Positions 34,806 to 45,465 are shown, counted from the first letter of the stretch. The stretch is 60,408 bases of DNA from Methylophaga pinxianii (GCF_020447225.1 NZ_JAJAEO010000172.1:1-60408), one strand, 5' to 3'. Program-made: numbers and translations. Notes: generated from the letters alone by a model not told the origin.

Positions 34806-36278
34806 ATGCCTCTATCAGGCCTTTTTAAGTCTTTTACCGGTTGGTCATTTTTCGTATTGGCCATGCTTTTCTCCCCTTCTACATGGGCTGTAGAAAACGC
34901 TGCATTACTTGATTTAACCGGACATTGGGTGGGCTTCGCTGCCCTGGCAATATTCTTTCTGGCTTACGCATTGGTTATTGCTGAAGAGCAAATTCACATG
35001 CGCAAATCCAAACCGGTCATTGTGGCCGCAGGTTTGATTTGGGGCCTCATCGCCATCATTTACGCACAACAGACAGACCCCGCTTTTCATGATACGGCGG
35101 GCATTATGATTCGCCATAATCTGTTGGAATATGCTGAGTTGTTTTTATTCCTGCTGGCCGCGATGACCTATATCAACACCATGGGCGAGCGTGGTGTGTT
35201 TGATGCGATTCGTGCCTGGTTGGTCAACAAAGGGTTTTCCTTGAGAACCATTTTCTGGCTCACCGGCTTAATGGCGTTCTTCATTTCACCTGTCGCGGAT
35301 AACTTAACTACTGCCTTGTTAATGGCAACAGTGGTTATGGCGGTCGCCGCTAACAATCATAAGTTCATTGCGATTGCCTGTATTAATATTGTGGTAGCTG
35401 CCAATGCTGGAGGCGCTTTCAGCCCGTTTGGTGACATCACGACTTTGATGGTCTGGCAGAAAGGTGTTTTGGCCTTTAATGAATTTTTTGCGCTGTTTGT
35501 TCCTTCGCTGGTCAACTGGCTAATACCAGCTGCTTTATTATCTTTAGCGATCAAAAATGTCTCTTCCATCGCGGTCCACGAATATGCTCCGCTTAAATCC
35601 GGTGCCTTAATTGTCGTTGCATTATTTGCGCTGACAATTGCAATGGCCGCCAGTAGCCACCACTTCCTGCACTTGCCACCGGTCATTGGCATGATGACTG
35701 GTCTGGGCTTTCTCAAGCTGCACGGCTACACCATAAAAATTCGGGATAAACGTTTGCTGAACAAACAAGAGCTGGATGGACAAGCTGCATTTAATATTCA
35801 GGATGAGACGCAGCAAAAAGCGCCGTTTAACATTTTTGAACAGCTGCAACGGGCCGAGTGGGATACCTTGATGTTTTTCTACGGTATTATTTTATGCGTC
35901 GGTGGTTTAGGCACTATTGGCTACTTGAGCGTAGGCTCAGAATTTCTTTACGGTCAGCTTGGTGCGACCACAGCCAATATTCTGGTGGGTCTGATTTCCG
36001 CAGTCATTGATAATATTCCCGTGATGTTTGCCGTGTTATCCATGATGCCGGACATGAGCCATGGTCAGTGGTTATTGGCCACATTAACAGCTGGTGTGGG
36101 CGGTTCGTTGTTATCTATTGGTTCTGCAGCAGGGGTTGCCGTTATGGGGCAAGCCCGCGGCATCTATACCTTTATGTCGCATCTAAAATGGATTTGGGCA
36201 ATTGCTTTGGGTTATATCGCCAGCATCTGGGTCCATATGTGGTTGAACGCGGATTTATTTGTAACAGCTTCTCGGTAA
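34806..36278 (+). CDS. nhaD: Na+/H+ antiporter NhaD
   Basis: 490 aa, a polytopic inner-membrane protein with about 12 hydrophobic helices and an apparent N-terminal signal-like helix. It belongs to the NhaD/ArsB-CitM group: the diagnostic stretches S-P-V-A-D-N-L-T-T-A and N-A-G-G-A-F-S-P-F-G-D-I-T-T are present, as is the mirrored D-N-I-P-V-M-F-A in the second half. It expels sodium or lithium in exchange for protons at alkaline pH. With Rnf and Mrp in the same region it points to active sodium cycling. Confidence 0.93.
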   Translation: MPLSGLFKSFTGWSFFVLAMLFSPSTWAVENAALLDLTGHWVGFAALAIFFLAYALVIAEEQIHMRKSKPVIVAAGLIWGLIAIIYAQQTDPAFHDTAGIMIRHNLLEYAELFLFLLAAMTYINTMGERGVFDAIRAWLVNKGFSLRTIFWLTGLMAFFISPVADNLTTALLMATVVMAVAANNHKFIAIACINIVVAANAGGAFSPFGDITTLMVWQKGVLAFNEFFALFVPSLVNWLIPAALLSLAIKNVSSIAVHEYAPLKSGALIVVALFALTIAMAASSHHFLHLPPVIGMMTGLGFLKLHGYTIKIRDKRLLNKQELDGQAAFNIQDETQQKAPFNIFEQLQRAEWDTLMFFYGIILCVGGLGTIGYLSVGSEFLYGQLGATTANILVGLISAVIDNIPVMFAVLSMMPDMSHGQWLLATLTAGVGGSLLSIGSAAGVAVMGQARGIYTFMSHLKWIWAIALGYIASIWVHMWLNADLFVTASR

Positions 36279-36354
36279 CTTGCTTGAAATAGCGAAAACG
36301 GCCCCGAAGTATTACAATTAGCGATTATTTTTTTGATCACCAATCAGGTTTAAA

Positions 36355-37422
36355 ATGCGTTACAACACAGATGACTTACACATCGTTGGCATTCAGGAAG
36401 TACTGCCGCCAGCGCAATTGCATGAACAATTACCGATCTCGGATGCGGCATCTGAAACTGTGTTTAACGCACGCACAGCGTCTCAGGACATTTTGCATCA
36501 TCGGGATGATCGCCTGATTGTCATCATCGGCCCTTGTTCGATTCATGATCCTAATGCTGCACGTGACTACGCCAGCCGTTTGCAACCATTGATTCATGAG
36601 CTGGCCGATGATTTGCACATCATCATGCGTGTTTACTTTGAAAAACCGCGTTCTGTTGTTGGTTGGAAAGGTCTGATTAACGATCCCTACCTCGACGGCA
36701 GTTTCAAAATTAATGATGGTTTGCACATAGCCAGAAAACTTTTGCTGGATTTGGCCGAAATGGGTGTACCTGCGGCAACCGAATACCTGGATCTCATCAG
36801 TCCGCAATACATCGCTGATCTGGTGTCGTGGGGCGCAATTGGCGCACGAACGACGGAGAGTCAGGCACATCGTGAACTGGCTTCCGGTTTATCCTGTCCG
36901 GTTGGCTTTAAAAATGCCACTGATGGAAGTTTGCAAATTGCCGTTGATGCCTGTCTGTCAGCTTCAAAACCCCATCATTTCATGTCACTGACCAAAGATG
37001 GACACTCCGCGATTTTCTCCACCACTGGAAATCCTGATTGTCATGTGATTTTGCGTGGCGGTAAAAAACCTAACTATGATAAAACCAGTATTGATGAAGC
37101 CGCTGAGGTCATAGGCCGCAGTGGTCAATCGGTGCGTATTATGGTCGATTGCAGTCATGCCAACAGTGGTAAGGATCACTTGCAGCAGGAAGTGGTAGGT
37201 CGTTTACTGGCCGAGCAAATCGCCAATGGCGATAACCGTATTATCGGTTTAATGCTGGAAAGTAACCTGGTGGGTGGCAGACAGAATGTTGAAGCCGGCA
37301 AAGAGCTGGTATACGGGCAAAGCATTACCGATGCATGTATGGCTTGGGAAAACAGTGAACCGCTGTTGCGAGACTTAGCCGCGGCGGTTAGAAAACGCCG
37401 TAAACACTCTGCAGCAGCCTGA
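36355..37422 (+). CDS. aroG: 3-Deoxy-7-phosphoheptulonate synthase (class I, AroG-type)
   Basis: 355 aa. It condenses phosphoenolpyruvate and erythrose-4-phosphate, the first step of the shikimate pathway. The protein follows E. coli AroG throughout: V-I-I-G-P-C-S-I-H-D-P, M-R-V-Y-F-E-K-P-R, G-W-K-G-L-I-N-D-P, W-G-A-I-G-A-R-T-T-E-S-Q and L-R-G-G-K-x-P-N-Y. Metal ligands Cys (in G-P-C-S), His, Glu and Asp are in place. Which aromatic amino acid inhibits it cannot be settled by eye. It stands alone. Confidence 0.93.
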   Translation: MRYNTDDLHIVGIQEVLPPAQLHEQLPISDAASETVFNARTASQDILHHRDDRLIVIIGPCSIHDPNAARDYASRLQPLIHELADDLHIIMRVYFEKPRSVVGWKGLINDPYLDGSFKINDGLHIARKLLLDLAEMGVPAATEYLDLISPQYIADLVSWGAIGARTTESQAHRELASGLSCPVGFKNATDGSLQIAVDACLSASKPHHFMSLTKDGHSAIFSTTGNPDCHVILRGGKKPNYDKTSIDEAAEVIGRSGQSVRIMVDCSHANSGKDHLQQEVVGRLLAEQIANGDNRIIGLMLESNLVGGRQNVEAGKELVYGQSITDACMAWENSEPLLRDLAAAVRKRRKHSAAA

Positions 37423-37774
37423 TCCTGGGAATTTTTGAACGCAAGCGTAGTCAGATTGCCCGTTCATAAGTTGCAAGAAAACGAGGGCCTATTGCTATCT
37501 CATAGGCAGGGCATTTTTTCGCCCTTATTTGATGAAATGACTTAATTAAATGGCGGCAAAAGACTCTTTCTGTCGAGTTGATTAAAAAATACCTGCCACA
37601 CTGTTGGCAATAAAGACCAACAGTTGCTAAGTCCTTCAACATCAAGCCTTAACCGCTATCGCAACGCTACATAAAAAGCGTTATTAAGCTATAATATTCG
37701 GTTCATAATTTGTATTTGAATCAGGATTAAGCGTTAATTCAACTGAATTCCTGAGAAAATCAGTAGGTTATTAC
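37423..37774 (+). promoter_or_regulatory. Intergenic region before rnfA: hairpin and candidate promoter
   Basis: About 350 bp without a convincing gene. A hairpin GCCTAT/ATAGGC (37487-37507) with a downstream T-run at 37514-37519 may end aroG. Near the right side TATAAT (37690-37695) is a perfect -10 box, but the -35 region is poor. An AACGCT/AGCGTT inverted repeat (37664-37682) precedes it. The rnf operon probably starts from here. Confidence 0.45.
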
Positions 37775-38356
37775 ATGGCTGACTATGCCCTAATTTTGAT
37801 AAGCACCATTCTGGTGAACAACATTGTGCTGGTGAAATTCCTCGGCTTGTGTCCGTTCATGGGTGTTTCGCGTAAGCTGGAAACAGCAATGGGCATGGCG
37901 CTGGCAACCACATTTGTATTGACCTTATCCTCTATCAGCAGTTATCTCATCAACGAATATCTGTTGTCTCCGCTCGGTTTGGAATTTCTGCGTACCATCA
38001 GTTTTATCTTCGTTATTGCCGTGGTGGTGCAATTCACTGAAATGGTCGTACATAAAACCAGTCCGTTGCTGTATCAGGTTTTAGGTATTTTTCTGCCCTT
38101 AATCACGACCAATTGTGCCGTACTGGGCGTGGCATTACTCAATGTGCAGGAAAAACACGGCTTTCTTGAATCGGCCTTATACGGCTTTGGTGCGGCTGTC
38201 GGCTTTTCGATGGTCTTGATCATTTTTGCTGCGATGCGGGAACGCCTTGCTGCAGCCGATGTGCCGGTTCCTTTTCAGGGTGCAGCCATAGGATTGATTA
38301 CAGCTGGATTGATGTCGATGGCCTTTATGGGCTTTGCCGGTTTGGTAAAGGTCTAA
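37775..38356 (+). CDS. rnfA: Rnf complex subunit RnfA
   Basis: 193 aa, six hydrophobic helices, no extramembrane domain. Sequence follows RnfA/Rsx[20 protein letters not shown] at the start and [10 protein letters not shown] in helix IV, whose Cys takes part in the membrane 2Fe-2S centre with RnfE. Rnf couples electron flow between ferredoxin and NAD to sodium or proton transport. It is the first gene of a contiguous rnfABCDGE-nth operon. Confidence 0.95.
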   Translation: MADYALILISTILVNNIVLVKFLGLCPFMGVSRKLETAMGMALATTFVLTLSSISSYLINEYLLSPLGLEFLRTISFIFVIAVVVQFTEMVVHKTSPLLYQVLGIFLPLITTNCAVLGVALLNVQEKHGFLESALYGFGAAVGFSMVLIIFAAMRERLAAADVPVPFQGAAIGLITAGLMSMAFMGFAGLVKV

Positions 38357-38359
38357 GCT

Positions 38360-38920
38360 ATGTTAACAGCCATTATTGCCATTACGCTGCTCGCGTTAAT
38401 TCTGGGACTTGTGCTCGGATTTGCCTCGATTCGTTTCAAGGTTGAGGGTGATCCGATCGTTGACCAAATCGATAAGATCCTGCCACAAACTCAATGCGGA
38501 CAATGCAGTTTTGCCGGCTGCCGCCCTTATGCAGAAGCAATTGCAGCAGGCGAAGTGGATATCAATCGTTGCCCGCCAGGTGGCGAAAGTACGATTCAGG
38601 CCTTGGCCGATTTACTCGATGTTGAGCCTAAGCCGCTGGACGAAGAATGCGGGGTCGAAAAACCTAAAATGCTGGCGGTAATCGATGAAGACCGCTGTAT
38701 CGGTTGCACCCTATGCATTCAGGCCTGTCCGGTAGATGCCATTCTGGGTGCCGCAAAACACATGCATACCGTTATTGCCAATGAATGTACCGGCTGTGAG
38801 TTATGTGTTGAACCTTGCCCTGTAGATTGTATTGATATGGTCGAAACCCAACCCAATCCGCACACCTGGCGCTGGCCAGATCCTTCCCATGTTGATTTGC
38901 AACGGAGAACCGGATCATGA
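38360..38920 (+). CDS. rnfB: Rnf complex ferredoxin subunit RnfB
   Basis: 186 aa. One N-terminal membrane helix, then a Cys cluster C-G-Q-C-S-F-A-G-C (about 49-57) for one 4Fe-4S centre, and two ferredoxin repeats ([12 protein letters not shown] and [12 protein letters not shown]). It passes electrons from soluble ferredoxin into the complex. It starts three bases after rnfA and overlaps rnfC by four. Confidence 0.95.
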   Translation: MLTAIIAITLLALILGLVLGFASIRFKVEGDPIVDQIDKILPQTQCGQCSFAGCRPYAEAIAAGEVDINRCPPGGESTIQALADLLDVEPKPLDEECGVEKPKMLAVIDEDRCIGCTLCIQACPVDAILGAAKHMHTVIANECTGCELCVEPCPVDCIDMVETQPNPHTWRWPDPSHVDLQRRTGS

Positions 38921-40443
38921 GTGCCCCGTTAAGTCGTTTCCCCGGTGGGTTAAAACTGCCCGGCCATAAAAAACGTTCAACTCAACAGCCCATTCGAAAA
39001 ACGCCGTTGAGCAAACATTTGGTCCTGCCTCTGCAGCAGCATATTGGTGCCGCGGCAGTCCCTATCGTTGAGGTCGGGGAAAAAGTACTCAAAGGCCAAC
39101 GTATTGCCCGGGCTGAAGGGCATGTTTCAGTCTGTCTGCATGCGCCGACATCAGGTGTCGTCAGTGCTATTGGTGAGCATGCTATTCCCCACCCTTCTGG
39201 TTTATCAGCGCCTTGTATTACTATCGAAACAGATGGTGAAGAACGCTGGATAGAGCGTCAGCAAATTGCCGATTTTCGTCAGCATTCTGCCCATGAATTA
39301 CGGCAGATTATTCGCGATGCCGGCATTGTCGGTTTAGGTGGAGCGGGTTTCCCCAGTTTCATTAAACTCAATCCGGGTGTACATCATACGGTCGAGACCT
39401 TGTTAATTAACGGGGCAGAATGCGAACCATATATCAGCTGTGACGATATGCTGATGCGTGAACGTGCTGACGGTATTCTTGACGGTGTCGAAATCATGTT
39501 ATTCGCACTGCGAGCATCGCGCTGCATTCTGGCTATCGAAGACAATAAGCCTGAAGCCATTTCTGCCATGCGTTATGCTCTGAGTGGCAGACCACATCTG
39601 TCACAAACTGAAATCGTAATTGTGCCAACGCGATATCCGACTGGTGGTGAAAAACAGTTAATTCAAGTTGTCACTGGCAAACAGGTTCCAAGCAATAAAT
39701 TACCGATTGATATTGGCATCGTCTGTCATAACCCTGGTACTGCCTATGCCGTGGGTCGAGCCATTCTGCATGGTGAACCTTTGATTTCCAGAGTCGTGAC
39801 CGTGACCGGAACCGATGTCACGCATGCCGGAAATTTTGAAACCTTATTTGGGACTCCGATCAAAGACTTACTGGCTTTTTGTGAGACGCGACGTCAACCT
39901 GATGAACCCTTCATTCAGGGTGGCCCGATGATGGGTTACAGTTTGGCCGGTGATGATCTGCCTATCACTAAAACAGCAAACTGCATCCTGGTTGGGGTCG
40001 AAGATGTTGCCCCCCCTGCTCAACCGTTACCGTGCATCCGTTGTGGGGATTGTGCAGATGTGTGTCCTGCCAGTTTGTTACCACAGCAACTCTACTGGTA
40101 CTCACGTGCCAAGGATTTCGATAAAACCCGCGATTACAATTTGTTTGATTGTATCGAATGCGGTTGCTGTGATTATGTTTGCCCAAGCAAAATTCCCCTG
40201 GTTTCCTATTTTAGATTTGCCAAAACCGAAATCATGAATCAGGAGCGGGAACACCAAAAAGCGGATTTGGCACGTGAAAGACATGAAAGCCGATTGGCAC
40301 GTCTGCAGCGTGAACAGCAGGAAAAAGAAGAACGCCAACGTCAGCGTAAAGCGGCCTTGGCAGCTTCTAAAGCAGCAAAAGCGAAAGAAGAAGCCACTAC
40401 ATCATCAGAATCAACTGATTCGGTTACTGAGGAAAAAGCCTGA
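38917..40443 (+). CDS. rnfC: Rnf complex NADH-binding subunit RnfC
   Basis: 508 aa. The barrel-sandwich N-terminus (L-H-A-P-T-S-G-V-V) and the flavin/NADH domain ([16 protein letters not shown]) resemble NuoF. Two 4Fe-4S motifs ([12 protein letters not shown] and [12 protein letters not shown]) follow, then a charged Lys/Glu/Ala-rich tail of about 75 residues, much shorter than in E. coli RsxC. It is a peripheral cytoplasmic subunit. Its stop overlaps rnfD (TGATG). Confidence 0.95.
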   Translation: MSAPLSRFPGGLKLPGHKKRSTQQPIRKTPLSKHLVLPLQQHIGAAAVPIVEVGEKVLKGQRIARAEGHVSVCLHAPTSGVVSAIGEHAIPHPSGLSAPCITIETDGEERWIERQQIADFRQHSAHELRQIIRDAGIVGLGGAGFPSFIKLNPGVHHTVETLLINGAECEPYISCDDMLMRERADGILDGVEIMLFALRASRCILAIEDNKPEAISAMRYALSGRPHLSQTEIVIVPTRYPTGGEKQLIQVVTGKQVPSNKLPIDIGIVCHNPGTAYAVGRAILHGEPLISRVVTVTGTDVTHAGNFETLFGTPIKDLLAFCETRRQPDEPFIQGGPMMGYSLAGDDLPITKTANCILVGVEDVAPPAQPLPCIRCGDCADVCPASLLPQQLYWYSRAKDFDKTRDYNLFDCIECGCCDYVCPSKIPLVSYFRFAKTEIMNQEREHQKADLARERHESRLARLQREQQEKEERQRQRKAALAASKAAKAKEEATTSSESTDSVTEEKA

Positions 40444-41477
40444 TGCCCATTTTTCGGCTGAACCCACCGTTTCTGGCCGGTGCTAACCGGGTCACGCTGC
40501 AAATGTTGCAGGTGTTGATTGCCCTGATTCCAGCAGTCATTGCCATGACCTATTACTTTGGTCCTGCGGTACTGGTGAACGTCATCCTCGCTGTGGTTGC
40601 GGCACTGATTGCCGAAACCGTGATGCTTAAACTGCGTGATCGTCCATTGAAGCCTTTTTTAAGCGACGGCAGTGCTGCCGTAACTGCGGTATTACTGGCG
40701 TTAGCCATTCCTCCTCTTTCGCCTTGGTGGATGACGGTGATTGGTGTGACGTTTGCGATTATTTTCGTCAAACATTTGTATGGCGGGCTGGGCTATAACC
40801 CGTTTAATCCAGCCATGGTCGGCTATGTTCTGCTACTGATTTCCTTCCCATTGGAGATGACCACCTGGCTGCCTGTGCAGTCATTGAGTGAGCAACCCAT
40901 CGGCTGGTTGAGTAGCCTGCAATTGATATTTACTGGGCAATTTAACGGTTTGGGTATTGATGCCTATTCCGGCGCAACACCATTGGATGCAATGAAGACC
41001 CAGATCGTATTAGATCGGCATCCTGAGTTCATCAGTAGCCAACCCTTGTTTGGCATGGCTGGAGGACTCGGCTGGGAATGGATTAATATCTGGTTTGCCT
41101 TGGGCGGTATCTGGTTAATTTATCGTAAAGTCATCAGCTGGCATGTACCCGTTGCCATGATTCTGGCTTTGCTGATTATCAGCAGTGTGACAACATTAAT
41201 TGACCCGACCATTTCCGGTTCACCGTTATTTCATTTGGTCAGTGGTGGCACAATGCTGGGAGCGTTTTTTATTGCCACCGACCCTGTCTCGGGTTCGACC
41301 ACACTCAAAGGACGAATCGTGTTTGGTGCCGGCGTGGGCATTCTGACCTACGTTATTCGTATCTGGGGTGGCTATCCTGATGGCGTGGCATTTGCTGTTA
41401 TTCTGATGAATATGCTGGTGCCCCTGATCGACTACTATACTCAGCCACGCGTATATGGTGGTGGAGCAACACGATGA
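40443..41477 (+). CDS. rnfD: Rnf complex flavoprotein subunit RnfD
   Basis: 344 aa, integral membrane protein with about nine helices. The motif Y-S-G-A-T-P-L-D contains the Thr that carries covalently bound FMN. Y-N-P-F-N-P-A-M-V-G is also typical of the RnfD/NqrB family. Part of the ion-translocating core. Overlaps rnfG by four bases. Confidence 0.95.
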   Translation: MPIFRLNPPFLAGANRVTLQMLQVLIALIPAVIAMTYYFGPAVLVNVILAVVAALIAETVMLKLRDRPLKPFLSDGSAAVTAVLLALAIPPLSPWWMTVIGVTFAIIFVKHLYGGLGYNPFNPAMVGYVLLLISFPLEMTTWLPVQSLSEQPIGWLSSLQLIFTGQFNGLGIDAYSGATPLDAMKTQIVLDRHPEFISSQPLFGMAGGLGWEWINIWFALGGIWLIYRKVISWHVPVAMILALLIISSVTTLIDPTISGSPLFHLVSGGTMLGAFFIATDPVSGSTTLKGRIVFGAGVGILTYVIRIWGGYPDGVAFAVILMNMLVPLIDYYTQPRVYGGGATR

Positions 41478-42112
41478 AAGCATTATGGAATCAAACAGCT
41501 TTTCGTGTTGGCTTGATGTTGGCGGTGTTTGCTATTGTCGCTACCACATTAGTGGCTTATACCGAAGAGAGCACCCGCGAGCAGATTAGAGAAAATGAAC
41601 GTCAGGCGTTACTGGAGGCTATCAATGTACTGGTGCCAAAACAGGCCTACGACAATAACATTCTCAATGACACGCTATTGTTACCCCCAACGCCACAATT
41701 AGGTACCGAAGAACAGACGATTGTTTATCGAGCACGTAAAAACAATACTCCGGTTGCTGTGGTCTTAACCAGCGTGGCACCGGATGGTTACAGCGGTAGT
41801 ATTAAAATTCTGATTGCCATTTATACCGATGGCAGTCTGGCCGGCGTCAGGGTTATCAGCCATAAAGAAACACCTGGACTCGGCGATAAGATTGATGTGC
41901 AACGTGATGATTGGATCCTGCAATTTGCCGGATTATCACTAGAGTCCCCCGACGAATCACGTTGGAAAGTTAAAAAAGATGGTGGCGAATTTGATCAATT
42001 CACTGGTGCTACGATCACAGCCCGTGCGGTGGTCAATGCCATCAAACGCACGCTGGAATTTTTTGAGGCCAATCAGGATGAGTTATTTGTCCCGGCAGAG
42101 GAAAACACATGA
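41474..42112 (+). CDS. rnfG: Rnf complex flavoprotein subunit RnfG
   Basis: 212 aa. One N-terminal helix and a periplasmic FMN-binding domain. The flavinylation site is F-T-G-A-T-I-T (about 177-183), and H-K-E-T-P-G-L-G precedes it as in other RnfG/NqrC proteins. FMN would be attached by an ApbE-type transferase, which is not encoded in this window. Overlaps rnfE by four bases. Confidence 0.95.
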   Translation: MKALWNQTAFRVGLMLAVFAIVATTLVAYTEESTREQIRENERQALLEAINVLVPKQAYDNNILNDTLLLPPTPQLGTEEQTIVYRARKNNTPVAVVLTSVAPDGYSGSIKILIAIYTDGSLAGVRVISHKETPGLGDKIDVQRDDWILQFAGLSLESPDESRWKVKKDGGEFDQFTGATITARAVVNAIKRTLEFFEANQDELFVPAEENT

Positions 42113-42798
42113 CAATCTATCAGCAAATAATTAAAGAAGGTCTGTGGAAAAACAATCCCGCCTTAGTACAATTATTGGGATTGTGTCCATTACTGGCGGT
42201 CACTAATACAGTGATTAATGGTCTGGGATTGGGTCTTGCCACTGTTCTGACGCTGGTCGCCTCCAACGGCATTATTTCGCTATTACGTCACCAAATTCCG
42301 GATGAAGCGCGTTTGCCTGTGTTTGTTTTGATCATTGCCTCGATTGTGACAGCGATTGAATTATCTATGAATGCCTGGTTCCATGAGCTGTATTTGATCC
42401 TCGGTATTTTCATTCCGTTAATTGTGACCAACTGTTCGATTATTGCCCGCGCTGAAGCCTTTGCCGCCCGTAATCCAGTGACGCCGTCTCTACTGGACGG
42501 TTTGATGATGGGTATTGGTTTTACTGCAGTGCTGGTGTTACTTGGCGGCATGCGCGAACTGCTCGGGCAAGGCACCTTATTCAGTCAGGCGCATTTAATG
42601 TTTGGGGAAGCAGCGCGCGGTTTAACCATTACGGTCATTGAAGATTATCGTGGTTTTCTTATTGCGATTTTGCCACCTGGTGCATTTATTGGACTGGGAC
42701 TTATCGTGGCATTAAAAAATGCAATTGATGCCCGTGTGGCCAATCGCACTGAAAAAGTGAAAGCGGAAGCGCTGACCCCGCAAACCACGACAGGCTAA
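42109..42798 (+). CDS. rnfE: Rnf complex subunit RnfE
   Basis: 229 aa, six membrane helices, paralogous to Rnf[17 protein letters not shown] and [11 protein letters not shown] show the two conserved Cys positions for the shared membrane iron-sulfur centre. Last of the six rnf genes; nth follows after two bases. Confidence 0.95.
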   Translation: MTIYQQIIKEGLWKNNPALVQLLGLCPLLAVTNTVINGLGLGLATVLTLVASNGIISLLRHQIPDEARLPVFVLIIASIVTAIELSMNAWFHELYLILGIFIPLIVTNCSIIARAEAFAARNPVTPSLLDGLMMGIGFTAVLVLLGGMRELLGQGTLFSQAHLMFGEAARGLTITVIEDYRGFLIAILPPGAFIGLGLIVALKNAIDARVANRTEKVKAEALTPQTTTG

Positions 42799-42800
42799 CG

Positions 42801-43451
42801 ATGAATCAAACGCAGCGGCAACAATTTTTCAGCAGACTGCGCGATCAAAACCCATCGCCGACGACCGAGCTGAACTACAGGACGCCGTTTGAATTACTCA
42901 TTGCAGTGATCCTGTCAGCTCAGGCAACGGATGTAGGCGTCAATAAGGCCACTGATAAACTGTATCCCGTGGCTAACACTCCCCAGGCCATTCTGGATCT
43001 GTGTCTGGATGGTTTGAAAAGCTATATCAAAACCATCGGCTTGTTTAACAGCAAAGCTGAAAACGTGATCAAAACCTGCCAGCAGTTAATCGATAAACAT
43101 GGTGGCGAAGTCCCCGATGATCGTGAAGCACTGGAAGCCTTGCCCGGTGTCGGCCGTAAAACCGCTAATGTCATTCTCAATACCGTATTCAAACATCCGG
43201 TGATGGCAGTCGATACACATATTTTTCGTTTGTCGAATCGAACTGGTCTGGCAAAAGGCAAAAATGTCCGGGAGGTCGAAGACCGCCTGATGAAAGTAAT
43301 CCCCGATGAATTCAAACTGGATGCCCATCACTGGCTGATCCTTCATGGCCGTTATGTCTGCACCGCCAGAAAACCTCATTGTGACCAATGTATAGTCGCA
43401 GATCTGTGTGATGAATACCGGCGCAATCATCGACAACGGACCACGGCCTGA
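42801..43451 (+). CDS. nth: Endonuclease III
   Basis: 216 aa. DNA glycosylase and AP lyase for oxidised pyrimidines. Helix-hairpin-helix L-P-G-V-G-R-K-T-A with the catalytic Lys in R-K-T, catalytic Asp in V-D-T-H-I-F-R, and the C-terminal 4Fe-4S motif Cx6Cx2Cx5C (C-T-A-R-K-P-H-C-D-Q-C-I-V-A-D-L-C). The rnf-nth linkage is typical of gammaproteobacteria. The stop overlaps the next ATG. Confidence 0.96.
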   Translation: MNQTQRQQFFSRLRDQNPSPTTELNYRTPFELLIAVILSAQATDVGVNKATDKLYPVANTPQAILDLCLDGLKSYIKTIGLFNSKAENVIKTCQQLIDKHGGEVPDDREALEALPGVGRKTANVILNTVFKHPVMAVDTHIFRLSNRTGLAKGKNVREVEDRLMKVIPDEFKLDAHHWLILHGRYVCTARKPHCDQCIVADLCDEYRRNHRQRTTA

Positions 43452-43885
43452 TGGCCATTTTCAGTCAGGACCGTGACGCTTTACGGCAGCAATATCATGA
43501 TGTCTGGCAAAAAATGCAGTCCGGACAAATGCTCACGGCACTTGAACAAATGATTGCCGATGTGATTTCCCTGCACCCGGAATATCATCAGCAACTCTCC
43601 TCTCCGTTGCAATCCGGCCAAGAGTATTTTGTGGAAAACGGCCAAACTAATCCCTATCTACACATGGGCCTGCATATTGCGGTGCTGGAACAGCTGTCCA
43701 CCAATCGACCTGCAGGCATCCTTACAGCTTATCAACGATTAATTGCCAAGACGACTGATGAGCATGACGCTCAACATCTGATGATTGATTGTCTGGCAGA
43801 GCAGTTGTGGCTGGCCCAACAACAGCAACAACCGCCATCTGAAACCGCTTATCTTAATGCGCTTCAACGTTTAACGGAGAAATAG
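43451..43885 (+). CDS. DUF1841-family protein
   Basis: 144 aa, soluble and mostly helical. N-P-Y-L-H-M-G-L-H-I-A-V-L-E-Q-L (about 73-88) is the hallmark of DUF1841, a family seen mostly in beta- and gammaproteobacteria, without a known role. Two conserved His and a His/Asp-containing C-terminal half could bind metal, but this is not established. Coupled to nth by an overlapping start, and followed after one base by an oxidoreductase gene. Confidence 0.85.
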   Translation: MAIFSQDRDALRQQYHDVWQKMQSGQMLTALEQMIADVISLHPEYHQQLSSPLQSGQEYFVENGQTNPYLHMGLHIAVLEQLSTNRPAGILTAYQRLIAKTTDEHDAQHLMIDCLAEQLWLAQQQQQPPSETAYLNALQRLTEK

Positions 43886-43886
43886 T

Positions 43887-44891
43887 ATGCAGGCATTACA
43901 GTTTCACAGTGCGACTCAATCGGCTCAATATGTTGAAAACATGATGCCAAAAGCAACTGGTTATGATGTGTTGGTCAAGGTAGAAGCGGTTGCAGTGAAT
44001 CCGGTAGACCTCAAGGTAAAGTCAACCATTCAGGATCCTTCAACTGGCAAAATCATCGGTTGGGATGCTGCAGGCACTATCGTTGAAGTGGGTGAGCAAT
44101 GCCAAAAATTTAAAGCAGGAGATAAGGTTTTCTATGCTGGAGATATCGGTCGTGATGGCTGTTACGCCTCCCATCAATTGGTCGATTGCCGCATTATTGC
44201 CAAGGCTCCCAAATCACTGCAGAGTCATCAGGCTGCTGCCTTACCACTGACTGCGCTGACAGCATGGGAATCTCTGTTTGATCGTCTAAAGATTGATGCG
44301 GAAAAAGACCGTGATAAAACCTTATTAATTATCAGCGCGGCTGGTGGTGTTGGCTCGTTGGCTATCCAACTGGCGAAACAACTCACCCAGCTTAATGTCG
44401 TTGCCACGGCTTCCCGTCCGGAAACACAGCAATGGTGTGAAAAGCTGGGCGCTGATACTGTGCTCAGTCATCACGGCAGTCTGAAAGACAATTATCTGGC
44501 CGCGAACTTGCCAGCTCCGGACTATATTCTATGTCTCAATGACAGCGATTATTACTATCCACATATGGTCGAACTGATTGCACCACAGGGACTTATCGGT
44601 GTTGTTGTCAGCTTTCAGCAACCCGTCGATTTAAACCTGTTGAAAAATAAGAGCGCCGGTCTGGTCTGGGAGTTTATGTTCACCCGTCCGCACATGAAAA
44701 CACAGGATATAGAACGACAGGGTATCATTCTGCAACGCATTGCTGAGATGGCTGATTTGAACCAATTGCAACCGGTTTCACAACAACATTTTGATAAATT
44801 AACGCCACAAACGCTTGATCAGGCTCATCATTTATTAAGCAAGAGTCAAACAATCGGGAAAATCACGCTAGGCCCGCTCTCTGATGCGTAG
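43887..44891 (+). CDS. Zinc-independent quinone-oxidoreductase-like MDR protein
   Basis: 334 aa, medium-chain dehydrogenase/reductase fold. The N-terminal GroES-like half (A-V-N-P-V-D-L-K-V) lacks the structural-zinc Cys cluster. The nucleotide domain has I-S-A-A-G-G-V-G-S-L-A-I-Q-L-A-K. It resembles the zinc-binding-ADH-like ZADH/quinone oxidoreductase group and probably uses NADPH. The substrate is unknown. It ends the run from rnfA and lies one base after the DUF1841 gene. Confidence 0.85.
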   Translation: MQALQFHSATQSAQYVENMMPKATGYDVLVKVEAVAVNPVDLKVKSTIQDPSTGKIIGWDAAGTIVEVGEQCQKFKAGDKVFYAGDIGRDGCYASHQLVDCRIIAKAPKSLQSHQAAALPLTALTAWESLFDRLKIDAEKDRDKTLLIISAAGGVGSLAIQLAKQLTQLNVVATASRPETQQWCEKLGADTVLSHHGSLKDNYLAANLPAPDYILCLNDSDYYYPHMVELIAPQGLIGVVVSFQQPVDLNLLKNKSAGLVWEFMFTRPHMKTQDIERQGIILQRIAEMADLNQLQPVSQQHFDKLTPQTLDQAHHLLSKSQTIGKITLGPLSDA

Positions 44892-44949
44892 CGCGGCTGA
44901 ACATATGCCCGTATAATTAATGCCATTATTGTGGAGTCAGAGGTAAACC

Positions 44950-45450
44950 ATGCAATCTTCTAATACACCAAAGTACCTGATCGGCAGTTTGATTGTTGTC
45001 GGGGTATTGTTTTTAATCGCTAATCTGATTTTGTCGAATATGCTGGCTATTGCCGACAATGTTGTTGAACCTGAACCGATGGATGCTGAGTCGATTGCAG
45101 AAAGAATTAAGCCTGTAGCGAAAGAAAACATTGGTGAAGAGCAAATTGCTGAAGCCCCTGCCCCTGCAGCCGAAGAAAACGGCGCCGAAGCTGATGCAGG
45201 CGGCGATGATAGTGTCGGTAAAAAAGTAGTGACTCAGGTTTGTGCCGTATGTCATTCAACCGGCATGATGAATTCACCTAAGCTTGCCAGTGCTGATGAT
45301 TGGGCTCCACGCATTGAAAAAGGTATGGATACACTTTATAACCATGCCATCAACGGTTTCAACATGATGCCAGCGCGTGGTGGTAATCCAAAACTGACCG
45401 ACGATGAGGTTAAGGCGGCTGTTGACTACATGGTTTCATCTGCTAAATAA
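44950..45450 (+). CDS. Membrane-anchored cytochrome c5-like protein
   Basis: 166 aa. An uncleaved helix (about 9-30) is followed by an acidic Ala/Glu/Pro linker (about 40-90) and a single haem domain: C-A-V-C-H at 98-102, with Met139 or Met140 in N-M-M-P-A-R-G-G as distal ligand, as in cytochrome c5/c555. It is anchored on the periplasmic side and should pass electrons between membrane complexes and soluble carriers or oxidases. AGAGG precedes the ATG. A strong hairpin follows. Confidence 0.9.
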   Translation: MQSSNTPKYLIGSLIVVGVLFLIANLILSNMLAIADNVVEPEPMDAESIAERIKPVAKENIGEEQIAEAPAPAAEENGAEADAGGDDSVGKKVVTQVCAVCHSTGMMNSPKLASADDWAPRIEKGMDTLYNHAINGFNMMPARGGNPKLTDDEVKAAVDYMVSSAK

Positions 45451-45465
45451 CCATTAAAAACCTCA

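Noticed and set aside
36430-36870. 146-codon minus-strand frame opposite the DAHP synthase
   Set aside because: Antisense shadow of a conserved gene, without a plausible ribosome site.
37451-37645. 64-codon minus-strand frame between aroG and rnfA
   Set aside because: Contains C-Q-Q-C but no family, no clear ribosome site, and overlaps the hairpin; kept only as intergenic.
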